Shown here: positions 1 to 9,825 of the stretch, one piece after another
How positions within the stretch are numbered: position 1 is the stretch's first letter
Layout: every line of letters starts with the position of its first letter
Source of the DNA: Edaphovirga cremea
GTDB taxonomy: Bacteria; Pseudomonadota; Gammaproteobacteria; Enterobacterales; Enterobacteriaceae
Assembly: GCF_003332275.1 (NCBI RefSeq)
Contig: NZ_QOVA01000018.1
Location: 16,635-80,634, forward strand
Length of the DNA: 64,000 nucleotides
Reading direction: 5' to 3'
Translations under genes and position numbers: made by a program
Notes under the pieces: model-generated
Databases searched by the model: none
What the model saw: only the letters and a program-made list of their open reading frames with translations
Told to the model about the DNA's origin: nothing

Positions 1-1910
1 GGTTCGATGCCGTTGGTAGCATTGGAAATCTGCGAGGACGTTTCAGACGGCATCAGCGCAGACAGCGTTGAGTTACGCAGCCCTGATGTCTTGATCTCCT
101 GACGCAGCGCTTCCCAGTCGTAATGCAGCGGTTCATTGCAGATCGCGTCCAGGTCTTTCTTGTAGGTATCGATCGGCAAAATACCCTGGGCATAGGTGGT
201 TTCGTTGAACCACGGGCATGCGCCTTGCTCTTTCGCCAGTTCGTTGGAGGCTTTCAACAGATAGTACTGAATCGCCTCAAACGTTCTGTGCGTAAGATTG
301 TTGGCGCTGCCATCGGAATAACGCACGCCGTTTTTCGCCAGATAGTAGGCGTAGTTGATGACACCGATACCGAGCGTGCGACGACCCATTGCGCCGCGTT
401 GTGCCGCCGGGATTGGGTAGTCCTGATAATCGAGCAGTGCATCGAGCGCACGCACGGCAAGCGTAGCCAGCTCTTCCAAATCATCCAGGCTATCGATGGC
501 ACCCAGGTTGAAGGCGGACAGCGTACACAGCGCAATTTCGCCATTCTCGTCGTTCACATCCAGCAGTGGTTTGGTCGGCAGTGCGATTTCCAGACACAGG
601 TTGGACTGACGAACCGGCGCAATGGCAGGATCGAACGGACTGTGCGTATTGCAGTGGTCAACGTTCTGAATGTAGATACGGCCAGTGGACGCACGTTCCT
701 GCATCATCAACGAGAACAGCTCAACCGCTTTCACGCGCTGCTGGCGGATGCTGCTGTCTTTTTCATACTGGGTATACAGGCGTTCAAACTCTTCCTGATC
801 GGCGAAGAACGCATCATACAATCCAGGCACGTCAGACGGGCTGAACAGCGTGATGTCTTCGTTTTTCACCAGACGCTGATACATCAATTTGTTGAGCTGC
901 ACCCCGTAATCCATATGGCGCACGCGGTTGCCTTCAACACCACGGTTGTTCTTCAGGACCAACAGGCTTTCAACTTCCAGATGCCACATCGGATAGAACA
1001 GCGTTGCAGCACCGCCACGCACACCGCCCTGGGAGCAGGATTTCACTGCGGTCTGGAAGTGTTTGTAGAACGGGATACAACCAGTGTGGAAAGCTTCGCC
1101 GCCACGGATTGGGCTACCCAGCGCGCGGATGCGCCCGGCGTTGATACCGATACCCGCACGTTGTGAAACATATTTCACAATGGCGCTGGACGTCGCGTTG
1201 ATGGAGTCCAGACTGTCGCCGCACTCGATCAGCACGCAGGAGCTGAACTGACGCGTCGGTGTACGAACGCCTGACATGATCGGCGTTGGCAGTGAAATCT
1301 TGAAGGTCGATACCGCATCATAAAAGCGCTTGATGTAATCAAGGCGCGTATCACGCGGGTAGGCAGAAAACAGGCACGCGGCAACCAGCATATAAAGGAA
1401 CTGTGCGCTTTCGTAAATCTCACCGGTGACCCGATTCTGCACCAGATATTTGCCTTCCAACTGCTTGACTGCGGCGTAGGAAAAATTCATGTCACGGCTA
1501 TGATCGATAAAAGTGTCCATCTGCTCGAACTCTTCGGACGTGTAGTCTTCCAGCAGATGTTTATCGTATTTGCCCATTGCAACCATACGGCTGACATGCG
1601 CCAACAGGGCTGGCGGTTCGAACTGGCTGTAGGCTTTTTTACGCAGATGGAAAATGGCCAGACGCGCAGCGAGATACTGATAGTCCGGCGCGTCGCGGGA
1701 GATCAAATCCGCCGCGGCTTTGATAATGGTTTCATGGATATCGGCAGTCTTGATGCCATCATAAAACTGAATATGGGAACGTAATTCTACTTGGGAAACT
1801 GAGACGTTATGTAACCCTTCTGCGGCCCAGTCGATAACCCGGTGGATTTTATCAAGATTGATACGCTCTTTGCGGCCATCACGTTTAGTAACAAGCAGAC
1901 TTTGGTTCAT
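1..1910 (-). CDS. nrdA: Ribonucleoside-diphosphate reductase 1, alpha subunit (partial, 3' end off window)
   Basis: Large catalytic subunit of class Ia ribonucleotide reductase, which reduces ribonucleoside diphosphates to deoxyribonucleotides in the cytoplasm together with NrdB. Reading the minus strand from the ATG at 1910 gives an open frame of about 636 codons to the window edge, beginning MNQSLLVTKRDGRKERINLD. The N-terminal ATP-cone (about residues 5-95) is followed by the reductase barrel. The redox cysteine motif FSSCVLIECGDSLD, the NLCLEI loop carrying the radical-site Asn/Cys/Glu, and GEIALCTLSAFNLG with the second redox cysteine are all visible. E. coli NrdA has 761 residues, so roughly 125 C-terminal residues, including the swinging CxxxxC tail, lie outside. 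NrdB would be expected beyond position 1. Two NrdR boxes and a DnaA box lie upstream. Identification is secure. Confidence 0.97.
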   Translation of the reverse strand, partial: MNQSLLVTKRDGRKERINLDKIHRVIDWAAEGLHNVSVSQVELRSHIQFYDGIKTADIHETIIKAAADLISRDAPDYQYLAARLAIFHLRKKAYSQFEPPALLAHVSRMVAMGKYDKHLLEDYTSEEFEQMDTFIDHSRDMNFSYAAVKQLEGKYLVQNRVTGEIYESAQFLYMLVAACLFSAYPRDTRLDYIKRFYDAVSTFKISLPTPIMSGVRTPTRQFSSCVLIECGDSLDSINATSSAIVKYVSQRAGIGINAGRIRALGSPIRGGEAFHTGCIPFYKHFQTAVKSCSQGGVRGGAATLFYPMWHLEVESLLVLKNNRGVEGNRVRHMDYGVQLNKLMYQRLVKNEDITLFSPSDVPGLYDAFFADQEEFERLYTQYEKDSSIRQQRVKAVELFSLMMQERASTGRIYIQNVDHCNTHSPFDPAIAPVRQSNLCLEIALPTKPLLDVNDENGEIALCTLSAFNLGAIDSLDDLEELATLAVRALDALLDYQDYPIPAAQRGAMGRRTLGIGVINYAYYLAKNGVRYSDGSANNLTHRTFEAIQYYLLKASNELAKEQGACPWFNETTYAQGILPIDTYKKDLDAICNEPLHYDWEALRQEIKTSGLRNSTLSALMPSETSSQISNATNGIE

Positions 1911-1976
1911 GGGACGTTTTACCTTAAAGGTTTAGAAACCGATCAACACCAGGCTGCGTCCGATGAGCTGGAGCGT

Positions 1977-2024
1977 CAACGAATTATAGTGCGTTGGTCA
2001 GGATCTAAACACAATATATTGTGG
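1977..2024. promoter_or_regulatory. Pair of NrdR boxes upstream of nrdA
   Basis: Positions 2009-2024 read ACACAATATATTGTGG, a near-perfect match to the palindromic NrdR box acaCwAtATaTwGwgt. A second, weaker copy lies at 1977-1992 (CAACGAATTATAGTGC). The start-to-start distance is 32 bp, about three helical turns, which is the characteristic NrdR spacing. NrdR is the ATP/dATP-sensing repressor of ribonucleotide reductase genes. The sites fall 67-114 bp upstream of the nrdA ATG. The strong box is clear; the second is inferred partly from its spacing. Confidence 0.8.
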
Positions 2025-2094
2025 GTGTGTGATATTTCGATAACAAGATAGTGGCTTGAAGCGTCATTTGCAAGTGAACAAAAAGGGGGTGATT

Positions 2095-2103
2095 TGTGGA
2101 TAA
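2095..2103 (-). promoter_or_regulatory. DnaA box upstream of nrdA
   Basis: TGTGGATAA on the plus strand is the reverse complement of the perfect consensus DnaA box TTATCCACA. In E. coli, DnaA binds upstream of nrdAB and couples deoxynucleotide synthesis to replication initiation. The box lies about 185 bp upstream of the nrdA start, on the far side of the NrdR boxes. A single 9-mer can occur by chance, but the context fits. Confidence 0.65.
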
Positions 2104-2355
2104 GTTGGGGGTGAAATCCTGGAGCAAGGGCGCAGCTCCCATCGTTGCTGGGGTGGCGGGCCTGTCAATAAGTTCTGTACCAAATTGGTATATTTTTTCA
2201 AAAGTTGATCAACTGCCGGTTTATTAAACGTTAGAAAAAAACGCTATATTGATTCAGTTAACTATTCTAAAAAGCACTTTTAGACGTTTGGCGCGGCCAA
2301 CTGCCTATTTATTCAGGATAATTCGAAAATTGACTTTTTCACCGCGTGAAACTGA
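2104..2355. other. AT-rich nrdA/ubiG intergenic region with short palindromes
   Basis: The 1911-2397 gap separates nrdA and ubiG, both transcribed leftward. Besides the NrdR and DnaA sites it contains the perfect palindromes TACCAAATTGGTA (2178-2190) and AGTTGATCAACT (2203-2214). These could be protein-binding sites in the distal nrdA control region. I see no gene here. Confidence 0.4.
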
Positions 2356-2377
2356 CTCCCCGAACCGGTTCGGGGAG
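2356..2377 (-). terminator. Perfect inverted repeat just after ubiG
   Basis: CTCCCCGAACC followed directly by GGTTCGGGGAG makes a 22-bp perfect palindrome 20 bp past the ubiG stop codon. Read on the minus strand, the sequence after the hairpin is TCAGTTTC, so there is no proper uridine tract. It may act as a 3'-end stabiliser or weak terminator for ubiG. Confidence 0.45.
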
Positions 2378-2397
2378 CTGAAATGCGTCCATAATGA

Positions 2398-3120
2398 CTA
2401 GTCGGCAAACTGGGTATGCACCATGTAATTCACATCAACGTTCGGCCCGAGTTTGAATTGATTGGTCAGCGGGTTGTAATGCAACCCAATGATATGGCGT
2501 TCTACCAGCGGCGTGTGATCCACCCAGTGGAGCAACTCGGAAGGCTTGATGAATTTCTTCCGGTCATGGGTCCCTTTGGGCACCATATTGAGAATATATT
2601 CTGCACCAATCACTGCCATCAGCCAGGATTTGTTATTGCGATTGATGGTTGAGAAAAAGACGTGACCGCCGGGTTTGACCAGACGTGCGCAGGCGATGAC
2701 CACCGAGGATGGATCCGGTACGTGTTCCAGCATCTCCATACAGGTTACGACGTCATACTGATGCGCATGGGTTTCAGCATGCCCTTCAACCGTTTCCTGA
2801 ATGTAATGGACCTTCACGCCGCTCTCAAGTGCGTGCAGACGCGCAACCTGCAACGGCTCGGTGCCCATGTCGAGACCCGTTACCTCTGCACCTTCACGCG
2901 CCATGCTTTCAGCCAGAATTCCACCGCCGCAGCCAACGTCCAGTACTTTCTTGCCAAAAATTCCATCCCCGCGCTCAAGAATATAATTCAGACGCAAGGG
3001 GTTGATGCGGTGCAGGGGCTTGAATTCCCCTTCCAGATCCCACCAACGGGAGGCCACGGCTTCAAACTTGGCGATTTCCTGCTGGTCGACGTTTTGTGCT
3101 GCCTTTGGTTCTGCCTTCAT
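2398..3120 (-). CDS. ubiG: Ubiquinone biosynthesis O-methyltransferase UbiG
   Basis: SAM-dependent methyltransferase that performs both O-methylation steps of ubiquinone synthesis on membrane-associated polyprenyl intermediates. The 240-residue product has the expected length. It shows the class I methyltransferase motif [17 protein letters not shown], an acidic post-I region ([13 protein letters not shown]), and motif II/III segments around [15 protein letters not shown] and [16 protein letters not shown]. The ATG at 3120 follows the 252-bp gap divergent from gyrA. The ubiG/gyrA divergent arrangement is the same as in E. coli. Nothing is unusual. Confidence 0.96.
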   Translation of the reverse strand: MKAEPKAAQNVDQQEIAKFEAVASRWWDLEGEFKPLHRINPLRLNYILERGDGIFGKKVLDVGCGGGILAESMAREGAEVTGLDMGTEPLQVARLHALESGVKVHYIQETVEGHAETHAHQYDVVTCMEMLEHVPDPSSVVIACARLVKPGGHVFFSTINRNNKSWLMAVIGAEYILNMVPKGTHDRKKFIKPSELLHWVDHTPLVERHIIGLHYNPLTNQFKLGPNVDVNYMVHTQFAD

Positions 3121-3301
3121 GAGCGTTTACGACTCCTTCATCACGATATGCAAGATTATACATATTCCGACAGATTTGGCGCAGTTTTGTGAACTATGGG
3201 GAATATCCCGGCGAGAAGTCGGCAAGGTAGGACGGAACGGGCAAAAAATGACCATAAGCCGCTGCGAATAATGCAGTTGATTCCCACGAATGTGCCGTTT
3301 G

Positions 3302-3310
3302 TGGTATAGT
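3302..3310 (+). promoter_or_regulatory. Probable extended -10 promoter of gyrA
   Basis: TG at 3302-3303, one base, then TATAGT at 3305-3310 forms an extended -10 element about 60 bp upstream of the gyrA ATG. No good -35 hexamer is seen at 17-bp spacing. This agrees with gyrA promoters that depend on -10 region topology for relaxation-stimulated transcription. Called from sequence only. Confidence 0.5.
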
Positions 3311-3372
3311 TTTGCACCTTTGCCTAACCAGGCAGCGGGCAGATGAATAATCAGTAGAGGGATAGCAGCTCC

Positions 3373-6051
3373 ATGAGCGACCTTGCCAGAGAAATCACAC
3401 CGGTCAACATCGAAGAAGAGTTGAAAAACTCGTACCTGGATTACGCAATGTCCGTTATCGTCGGACGTGCGCTTCCTGATGTACGCGATGGACTGAAACC
3501 GGTGCACCGACGCGTACTTTTCGCAATGAATGTTCTGGGTAACGACTGGAATAAAGCCTACAAGAAATCGGCCCGTGTGGTCGGTGACGTAATCGGTAAA
3601 TACCACCCGCACGGCGACACTGCGGTATACGACACCATTGTACGCATGGCGCAGCCTTTTTCCCTGCGTTATATGCTGGTGGATGGTCAGGGTAACTTCG
3701 GTTCGATTGACGGCGACTCCGCAGCAGCAATGCGTTATACCGAAGTGCGTATGTCGAAAATCGCGCACGAACTGCTGGCGGATCTTGAGAAAGAGACCGT
3801 GGATTTTGTGCCTAACTACGATGGCACAGAACAGATTCCGGCAGTAATGCCAACGAGAATACCGAACCTGCTGGTTAACGGTTCATCCGGTATTGCCGTC
3901 GGTATGGCGACCAACATTCCTCCGCACAACCTTTCCGAAGTGATCAACGGATGTCTGGCTTACATTGATGACGAAAACATCAGTGTTGAAGGGCTGATGG
4001 AGCACATTCCGGGGCCGGACTTCCCGACGGCGGCGATCATCAATGGTCGTCGTGGAATCGAGGAAGCCTACCGTACCGGGCGCGGCAAGATCTACATCCG
4101 CGCACGCGCAGAAGTCGAGACCGATGCCAAGACCGGGCGCGAAACCATTCTTGTTCACGAGATCCCGTATCAGGTGAACAAGGCGCGGCTGATCGAGAAG
4201 ATCGCCGAGCTGGTGAAAGAGAAACGCGTTGAAGGTATCAGCGCGCTGCGTGATGAGTCCGATAAAGACGGCATGCGCATTGTAATCGAGATCAAACGTG
4301 ATGCCGTGGGCGAAGTGGTTCTCAACAACCTCTATTCCCTGACCCAGTTGCAGACGTCGTTTGGTATCAATATGGTTGCCCTGCATCAGGGACAACCCAA
4401 GATCCTCAACCTGAAAGACATTTTGTCTGCATTTGTGCGCCACCGCCGTGAAGTGGTCACCCGCAGAACCATTTTCGAACTGCGTAAAGCGCGCGATCGT
4501 GCCCATATCCTTGAGGCACTGGCCATTGCGCTGGCAAATATCGATCCGATCATTGAACTGATCCGCCGTGCGTCTACGCCTGCCGAAGCGAAAGCCGGGC
4601 TGGTTGAGCAATCGTGGGAACTGGGCAACGTGTCTGCCATGCTCGAACGCGCCGGTGATGATGCTGCCCGTCCTGAGTGGCTGGAAGCACAGTTCGGTAT
4701 CCATGAAGGCCGCTATCACCTGACCGAGCAGCAGGCACAAGCCATTCTGGATCTGCGTTTGCAGAAACTGACTGGCCTTGAGCACGAAAAACTGCTGGAT
4801 GAGTACAAAGAACTGCTGACGCAGATCGCCGAGTTGCTGTTCATTTTGCAGAACCCGGATCGTCTGATGGAAGTTATCCGTGAAGAGCTGAATGCCATCA
4901 AGGATCAGTATAACGATGCACGTCGCACCGAAATCACGGCCAACACCTCTGACATCAATATCGAAGATCTGATCAGCCGTGAAGACGTTGTGGTTACGCT
5001 GTCGCATCAGGGCTACGTGAAATACCAGCCGCTGACCGACTATGAAGCCCAGCGTCGTGGTGGCAAAGGCAAATCTGCTGCGCGTATCAAAGAAGAGGAC
5101 TTCATTGATCGCCTCCTGGTCGCCAACACCCATGACACTATTCTGTGCTTCTCCAACCGTGGCCGTCTGTACTGGATGAAGGTGTATCAACTGCCAGAAG
5201 CCAGCCGTGGCGCGCGCGGGCGTCCGATCGTCAACCTGCTGCCATTGGAAGCGAACGAGCGTATTACGGCGATCCTGCCGGTTCGTGAATACGAAGACGG
5301 TCTGAACGTCTTTATGGCGACCGCCAGCGGTACCGTGAAGAAAACCGCCCTGACCGATTTCAGCCGTCCACGCAGCGCCGGTATCATTGCGGTGAATCTG
5401 AACGACGGTGATGAACTGATCGGCGTCGATCTGACCGATGGCACCAACGAAGTCATGCTTTTCTCTGCCGCGGGTAAAGTGGTGCGTTTCCTGGAAGAAG
5501 AAGAGGAAACCCTGGCAGACGGTACTGTCAGAGTGAAAGGTGTGCGTCGTATGGGCCGTACCGCTGCGGGCGTTCGTGGTATCAAGCTGGGCGCGGGCGA
5601 TCGGGTGGTTTCCCTGATCATTCCTCGTGGTGAAGGCGAAATCCTGACCGTGACGCAAAACGGTTTTGGCAAACGTACCGCCGTCGACGAATACCCGACC
5701 AAATCCCGTGCTACCCAAGGCGTAATCTCCATTAAAGTGAGTGAGCGTAATGGGCCGGTCGTGGGTGCAGTTCAGGTAGAGGCCACCGACCAGATCATGA
5801 TGATCACTGATGCCGGTACGCTGGTTCGTACCCGCGTGTCTGAAGTGAGCGTGGTTGGCCGTAATACCCAGGGTGTTACGCTGATCCGTACCGCGGAAGA
5901 TGAACATGTGGTTGGTCTGCAACGTGTCGCAGAACCGGTAGAAGATGAAGAGCTGGACAGCGTGGAAGCGGTTGAAGGCGAAATCATTGAAGAAGGTGAT
6001 GTTGACGCGATTGATGAAGCGGATGACGAAATCCCGTCTGACGATGAGTAA
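3373..6051 (+). CDS. gyrA: DNA gyrase subunit A
   Basis: Breakage-reunion subunit of the GyrA2B2 type II topoisomerase that introduces negative supercoils. The 892-residue product starts [17 protein letters not shown]. The catalytic tyrosine is Tyr122 in [10 protein letters not shown]. The quinolone-determining region reads [11 protein letters not shown], with Thr83 where E. coli has Ser83, and Asp87. The GyrA box QRRGGKG introduces the C-terminal DNA-wrapping pinwheel. Compared with E. coli GyrA (875 aa, recalled), this protein carries about 13 extra residues in the pinwheel after GKVVRF ([17 protein letters not shown] replaces KESS). It ends in the usual acidic tail. A strong terminator follows at 6114. 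Confidence 0.97.
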   Translation: MSDLAREITPVNIEEELKNSYLDYAMSVIVGRALPDVRDGLKPVHRRVLFAMNVLGNDWNKAYKKSARVVGDVIGKYHPHGDTAVYDTIVRMAQPFSLRYMLVDGQGNFGSIDGDSAAAMRYTEVRMSKIAHELLADLEKETVDFVPNYDGTEQIPAVMPTRIPNLLVNGSSGIAVGMATNIPPHNLSEVINGCLAYIDDENISVEGLMEHIPGPDFPTAAIINGRRGIEEAYRTGRGKIYIRARAEVETDAKTGRETILVHEIPYQVNKARLIEKIAELVKEKRVEGISALRDESDKDGMRIVIEIKRDAVGEVVLNNLYSLTQLQTSFGINMVALHQGQPKILNLKDILSAFVRHRREVVTRRTIFELRKARDRAHILEALAIALANIDPIIELIRRASTPAEAKAGLVEQSWELGNVSAMLERAGDDAARPEWLEAQFGIHEGRYHLTEQQAQAILDLRLQKLTGLEHEKLLDEYKELLTQIAELLFILQNPDRLMEVIREELNAIKDQYNDARRTEITANTSDINIEDLISREDVVVTLSHQGYVKYQPLTDYEAQRRGGKGKSAARIKEEDFIDRLLVANTHDTILCFSNRGRLYWMKVYQLPEASRGARGRPIVNLLPLEANERITAILPVREYEDGLNVFMATASGTVKKTALTDFSRPRSAGIIAVNLNDGDELIGVDLTDGTNEVMLFSAAGKVVRFLEEEEETLADGTVRVKGVRRMGRTAAGVRGIKLGAGDRVVSLIIPRGEGEILTVTQNGFGKRTAVDEYPTKSRATQGVISIKVSERNGPVVGAVQVEATDQIMMITDAGTLVRTRVSEVSVVGRNTQGVTLIRTAEDEHVVGLQRVAEPVEDEELDSVEAVEGEIIEEGDVDAIDEADDEIPSDDE

Positions 6052-6113
6052 TCGATTCTGTTAGATGTGTATATACCCTGAATAATGCGAGTTGCAGATA
6101 TGACGGGTATGGA

Positions 6114-6140
6114 AGCCAGCCAATCAGGCTGGCTTTTTTT
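6114..6140 (+). terminator. Rho-independent terminator of gyrA
   Basis: AGCCAGCC (6114-6121), loop AATCA, GGCTGGCT (6127-6134), followed by a run of T to 6140. It lies about 60 bp after the gyrA stop and before the TTG start of rcsC, so gyrA and rcsC are separate transcription units. Confidence 0.92.
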
Positions 6141-6209
6141 ATGCGGTGTCGGTAGTGTATCCGCATCGCTCCATCGCTGGTTCTATCCTGACTCTCTAAT
6201 GGTATTCCA

Positions 6210-9074
6210 TTGAAATATCTGGCCTCATTTCGCACAACGTTGAAAATCTCCCGTTACTTATTCCGGGTATTGGCCCTAATGCTATGGTCATTGGGCGCGT
6301 TGCTGACCACCTTTTATATTCTTAATATCTTTCACGAAAAAGAGTCGGATATTCGTCAGGAATATAATCTCAATTTTGATCAGGCGCAGGGCTACTTCAG
6401 ACATTCGACGGAAATAATTCGTGATATCAAATACATTGCCGAGAACCGCCTGAATGGTGCGGTCAACGGGCTGGATATCCTCAACGGTGTTTTCACCAGC
6501 AAAAACAAGCAACCCGAATTTTTCCCGCTCTACACAGAATCTGACTGTTCCCAGTTGAACGACAATTATCGCAGCTCCCTCGAATCGCTGAGTAATACCA
6601 TTCACTACTGGAAAGACAATTTTTCCGCGGCGTATGATCTGAACCGGGTCTTTTTTATCAGTGGTGAAAGCCTGTGCATGGCTGATTTCGGCGTTGGCAA
6701 TGCGCCGATGGATCGCGGCAACGTATTGAAATCACTGCATGAGCGCATCCTTCAATTCCGTAACTCCAAAACCCCGGACAAAGACAGCAAACTGTTTTGG
6801 ATCAGTCCTGGGCCACGTCCCGACGTAGGTTATCTGTACGTGCTGGCTCCGTTGTATGTTGGCAACAAGCTTGAAGCACTGATCGGTATTGAGCAGACGC
6901 TACGTCTGGAAGACTTTGTTACGCCGAGTGCGTTGCCTATCGGGGTGACGCTGCTTGACCATAATAACGAACCTTTACTGCGGTTCAGTGAAGGTGAGCG
7001 TTATATGTCACTGCTCGGGCGCTACCCCGAGGACAATGCATTTTTTGGTTACGTAAACAACTATAACGATCTGATTCTGAAAAAGAATCTGACGCCTTCT
7101 TCGCTGAGTATTGTCTATTCGTTGCCGGTAAAAACGCTGGTTGAAGGCTTCAGGATATTGATTCTGAATGCCATTCTGCTCAATATTTTCTCTGGGGTGG
7201 TGCTGTTTACCCTGGCCTGGCTGTTTGAGCGGAAAATGTTCCTGCCCGCCGAAGAGAACGCTTTCAGGCTTGAGGAGAATGAACAATTCAACCACAAAAT
7301 CGTCGCCTCTGCGCCAGTGGGGATTTCGATTCTGCGCATCAGCGATGGGGTTAATCTGCTCAGTAATGAGCTGGCGCATAACTACATCAGCATGCTGACG
7401 CACGAAGATCGCCAGCGCATCACGCGGATTATCTGCGATCAGCAGGTGAATTTTGTAGATGTTATTACCAGTAATAACAACAATATACAGCTCAGTTTTG
7501 TACATTCACGTTACCGCAATGAAGACGTGGCGATTTGCGTGCTGGTGGATGTCAGTGCGCGGGTGAAGATGGAGGAGTCGTTGCAGGAGATGGCGACGGC
7601 AGCCGAGCAGGCCAGCCAATCAAAATCCATGTTTCTGGCGACGGTCAGCCATGAACTCCGCACTCCGCTGTATGGCATCATCGGTAACCTCGATTTATTG
7701 CAGACGATTGGTTTACCGCAGGGCGTCGATCGGTTGGTGAATGCGATGAATAATTCGTCCAGCCTGTTGCTCAAAATCATCAGCGATATTCTCGACTTCT
7801 CGAAAATTGAATCCGAGCAATTAAAAATAGAGCCGCGTGAATTTTCCTGCCGTGAAGTCATTAACCACATTACGGGCAACTATCTACCGCTGGTGGTGAA
7901 GAAACGCATCGGCCTTTACTGCTTTATCGAGCATGATGTTCCCGAGTTCATTTCAGGCGATCCGGTGCGCTTACAGCAGGTCCTGTCGAACCTGTTGAAT
8001 AACGCCATAAAATTCACCGATACCGGATGTATCGTGCTGCACGCCAGAACCTGTAATGACTATCTGGAGTTTCGCGTGCGCGATACCGGCGTTGGTATTC
8101 CGGCGCGTGAAATTTCGCGTCTCTTTGATCCTTTCTTTCAGGTTGGGAGTGGGGTGCAGCGGCATTTTCAGGGTACCGGGTTGGGGCTGGCGATTTGCGA
8201 AAAGCTGATCAATTTGATGGACGGCGATATCGCTGTGGAATCAGAACCCGGTCTTGGCAGTCTGTTTACCGTACGCATTCCGTTGTATGAGGCGAAGTAT
8301 GCCGAAAAACCTTCTGCGACGTTGTGGCAGGGCAAACGTCTGCTGCTTGAAATTCATAACAGCCAGCTTGAAAATTATCTCAGTGAGTTACTGACTGCGC
8401 GAGGTGCGACCGTTGAGCGTTACTATCCTGAACAGGAAACTTACAGCGGGGATGTGCTGATATCGGACTTTCCGGTGATCCACAACGATACGCTGTGCGC
8501 ACAAATCCATTTTTCCATCGATCACATTGGCCCGGCTATTGAAACCTCCCCGGGTTATTGGGTGCACAGTACATCGACGCCGCTCGATATTATTATTTTG
8601 CTCAACAGGATCTATCTGCTGGAAGACAGCAGCAGTTTGACCATGCTGCAATTGCCGGTTCTTAACCGGAAAACCCAGCGTGAGAATAGTGAGATAACCT
8701 TGCTGGTCGTGGACGATCATCCTATTAACCGTCGTTTACTGGCCGACCAACTGGGCTCGTTGGGCTACCAGATTATCACTGCGCATGATGGCCTTGATGC
8801 ATTGGATGCATTTAATAATAATCAGATTGATATTGTGCTGACCGATGTGAATATGCCGAGAATGGATGGCTACCTGTTGACCCAGCGACTGCGGCAGATG
8901 GGATGTGTCTTGCCAGTGATTGGGGTAACGGCGAATGCGTTGGCGGAAGAAAAGCAGCGCTGTATCGAAGCGGGCATGGACAATTGTCTGTCGAAACCGG
9001 TAACACTGGATACGCTCAGAACAACGCTGACCTATTACAGTGAGCGGGTTCGTGAAACGCGGGATACTGAATAA
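6210..9074 (+). CDS. rcsC: Rcs phosphorelay hybrid sensor kinase RcsC
   Basis: Inner-membrane hybrid histidine kinase of the Rcs envelope-stress phosphorelay; passes phosphate from His to its own Asp, then to RcsD and RcsB. The 954-residue protein has transmembrane segments near residues 20-43 and 313-337 flanking a periplasmic sensor domain. It has an H-box FLATVSHELRTPLYG with His481, an ATPase domain (GTGLGLAICEKL), and a C-terminal receiver with DDHPINRRLLADQLGS and phospho-acceptor Asp879 in LTDVNMPRMDG. The start is TTG at 6210. This gives the family N-terminus KYLASFRTTLK, and no ATG gives a better fit. RcsC converges on rcsB-rcsD, as in E. coli. Confidence 0.96.
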   Translation: MKYLASFRTTLKISRYLFRVLALMLWSLGALLTTFYILNIFHEKESDIRQEYNLNFDQAQGYFRHSTEIIRDIKYIAENRLNGAVNGLDILNGVFTSKNKQPEFFPLYTESDCSQLNDNYRSSLESLSNTIHYWKDNFSAAYDLNRVFFISGESLCMADFGVGNAPMDRGNVLKSLHERILQFRNSKTPDKDSKLFWISPGPRPDVGYLYVLAPLYVGNKLEALIGIEQTLRLEDFVTPSALPIGVTLLDHNNEPLLRFSEGERYMSLLGRYPEDNAFFGYVNNYNDLILKKNLTPSSLSIVYSLPVKTLVEGFRILILNAILLNIFSGVVLFTLAWLFERKMFLPAEENAFRLEENEQFNHKIVASAPVGISILRISDGVNLLSNELAHNYISMLTHEDRQRITRIICDQQVNFVDVITSNNNNIQLSFVHSRYRNEDVAICVLVDVSARVKMEESLQEMATAAEQASQSKSMFLATVSHELRTPLYGIIGNLDLLQTIGLPQGVDRLVNAMNNSSSLLLKIISDILDFSKIESEQLKIEPREFSCREVINHITGNYLPLVVKKRIGLYCFIEHDVPEFISGDPVRLQQVLSNLLNNAIKFTDTGCIVLHARTCNDYLEFRVRDTGVGIPAREISRLFDPFFQVGSGVQRHFQGTGLGLAICEKLINLMDGDIAVESEPGLGSLFTVRIPLYEAKYAEKPSATLWQGKRLLLEIHNSQLENYLSELLTARGATVERYYPEQETYSGDVLISDFPVIHNDTLCAQIHFSIDHIGPAIETSPGYWVHSTSTPLDIIILLNRIYLLEDSSSLTMLQLPVLNRKTQRENSEITLLVVDDHPINRRLLADQLGSLGYQIITAHDGLDALDAFNNNQIDIVLTDVNMPRMDGYLLTQRLRQMGCVLPVIGVTANALAEEKQRCIEAGMDNCLSKPVTLDTLRTTLTYYSERVRETRDTE

Positions 9075-9114
9075 CCTGTCTGTAAATCAAAAACTGTCTT
9101 GTAAATCAAAAAGA

Positions 9115-9144
9115 AAGAGGGTGCGGTATCTGCCGCACCCTCTT
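9115..9144 (-). terminator. Intergenic hairpin between convergent rcsC and rcsB
   Basis: AAGAGGGTGCGG (9115-9126), loop TATCTG, CCGCACCCTCTT (9133-9144): a perfect 12-bp stem. On the minus strand it is followed by TTCTTTTTGATTT, giving a uridine-rich tail suited to terminating rcsB. It may also block read-through from rcsC. Just upstream, TGTAAATCAAAAA occurs twice within about 30 bp. Confidence 0.8.
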
Positions 9145-9174
9145 GATAGGCGTCACACTTACGTAACCCGTCGC

Positions 9175-9825
9175 TTAATCTTTATCTATTGGCGTCATAC
9201 TGACCGACGAAAGGTAGTTAAGCAGAGCAATGTCGTTATCAACACCCAGCTTCATCATTGCTGATTTTTTCTGGCTGCTGATGGTTTTTATACTGCGGTT
9301 CAATTTCTTGGCAATTTCGGTAACCAGGAAACCTTCGGCGAACAGGCGCAGAACCTCACTCTCTTTTGGCGACAGGCGTTTGTCCCCGTAACCATTGGCG
9401 CTGATCTTTTCCAGCAAACGCGCTACGCTATCAGGCGTGAATTTTTTGCCTTTCTGTAGAGCGGCCAGCGCTTTTGGCAGATCGGTAGGTGCACCCTGTT
9501 TCAGCACGATACCTTCAATATCGAGATCCAATACAGAGCTCAAAATCGCCGGGTTATTGTTCATGGTAAGAACAATGATCGAGAGTTGTGGGTAATGACG
9601 TTTGATATATTTGATCAACGTAATGCCATCGCCATATTTTTCACCGGGCATGGAAAGATCGGTGATCAATACATTGGCGTCGAGTTTGGCCAGATTGTTA
9701 ATCAGGGCGGTAGAATCTTCAAACTCACCCACGACATTCACCCACTCGATCTGCTCAAGTGACTTTCGGATGCCAAACAGAACAATAGGATGGTCATCGG
9801 CAATAATTACATTTAAGTTATTCAT
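9175..9825 (-). CDS. rcsB: Rcs response regulator RcsB
   Basis: Cytoplasmic NarL/FixJ-family response regulator of the Rcs phosphorelay. It controls capsule, motility, biofilm and envelope-stress genes, alone or with RcsA or other partners. The start at 9825 (MNNLNVIIADDHPIVLFG) gives the expected 216 residues. A longer frame begins upstream but would run deep into rcsD. The receiver has Asp10/Asp11 and phospho-acceptor Asp56 in LITDLSMPG. The C-terminal LuxR-type HTH reads LSPKESEVLRLFAEGFLVTEIAKKLNRS and is nearly invariant. It overlaps the rcsD 3' end by 8 bp, consistent with co-transcription. Confidence 0.98.
   Translation of the reverse strand: MNNLNVIIADDHPIVLFGIRKSLEQIEWVNVVGEFEDSTALINNLAKLDANVLITDLSMPGEKYGDGITLIKYIKRHYPQLSIIVLTMNNNPAILSSVLDLDIEGIVLKQGAPTDLPKALAALQKGKKFTPDSVARLLEKISANGYGDKRLSPKESEVLRLFAEGFLVTEIAKKLNRSIKTISSQKKSAMMKLGVDNDIALLNYLSSVSMTPIDKD

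Noticed and set aside
3883..5922. 679-codon open frame antisense to gyrA
   Set aside because: It mirrors the codon bias of gyrA on the opposite strand, has low-complexity His/Gln/Asn-rich composition and no recognisable domain.
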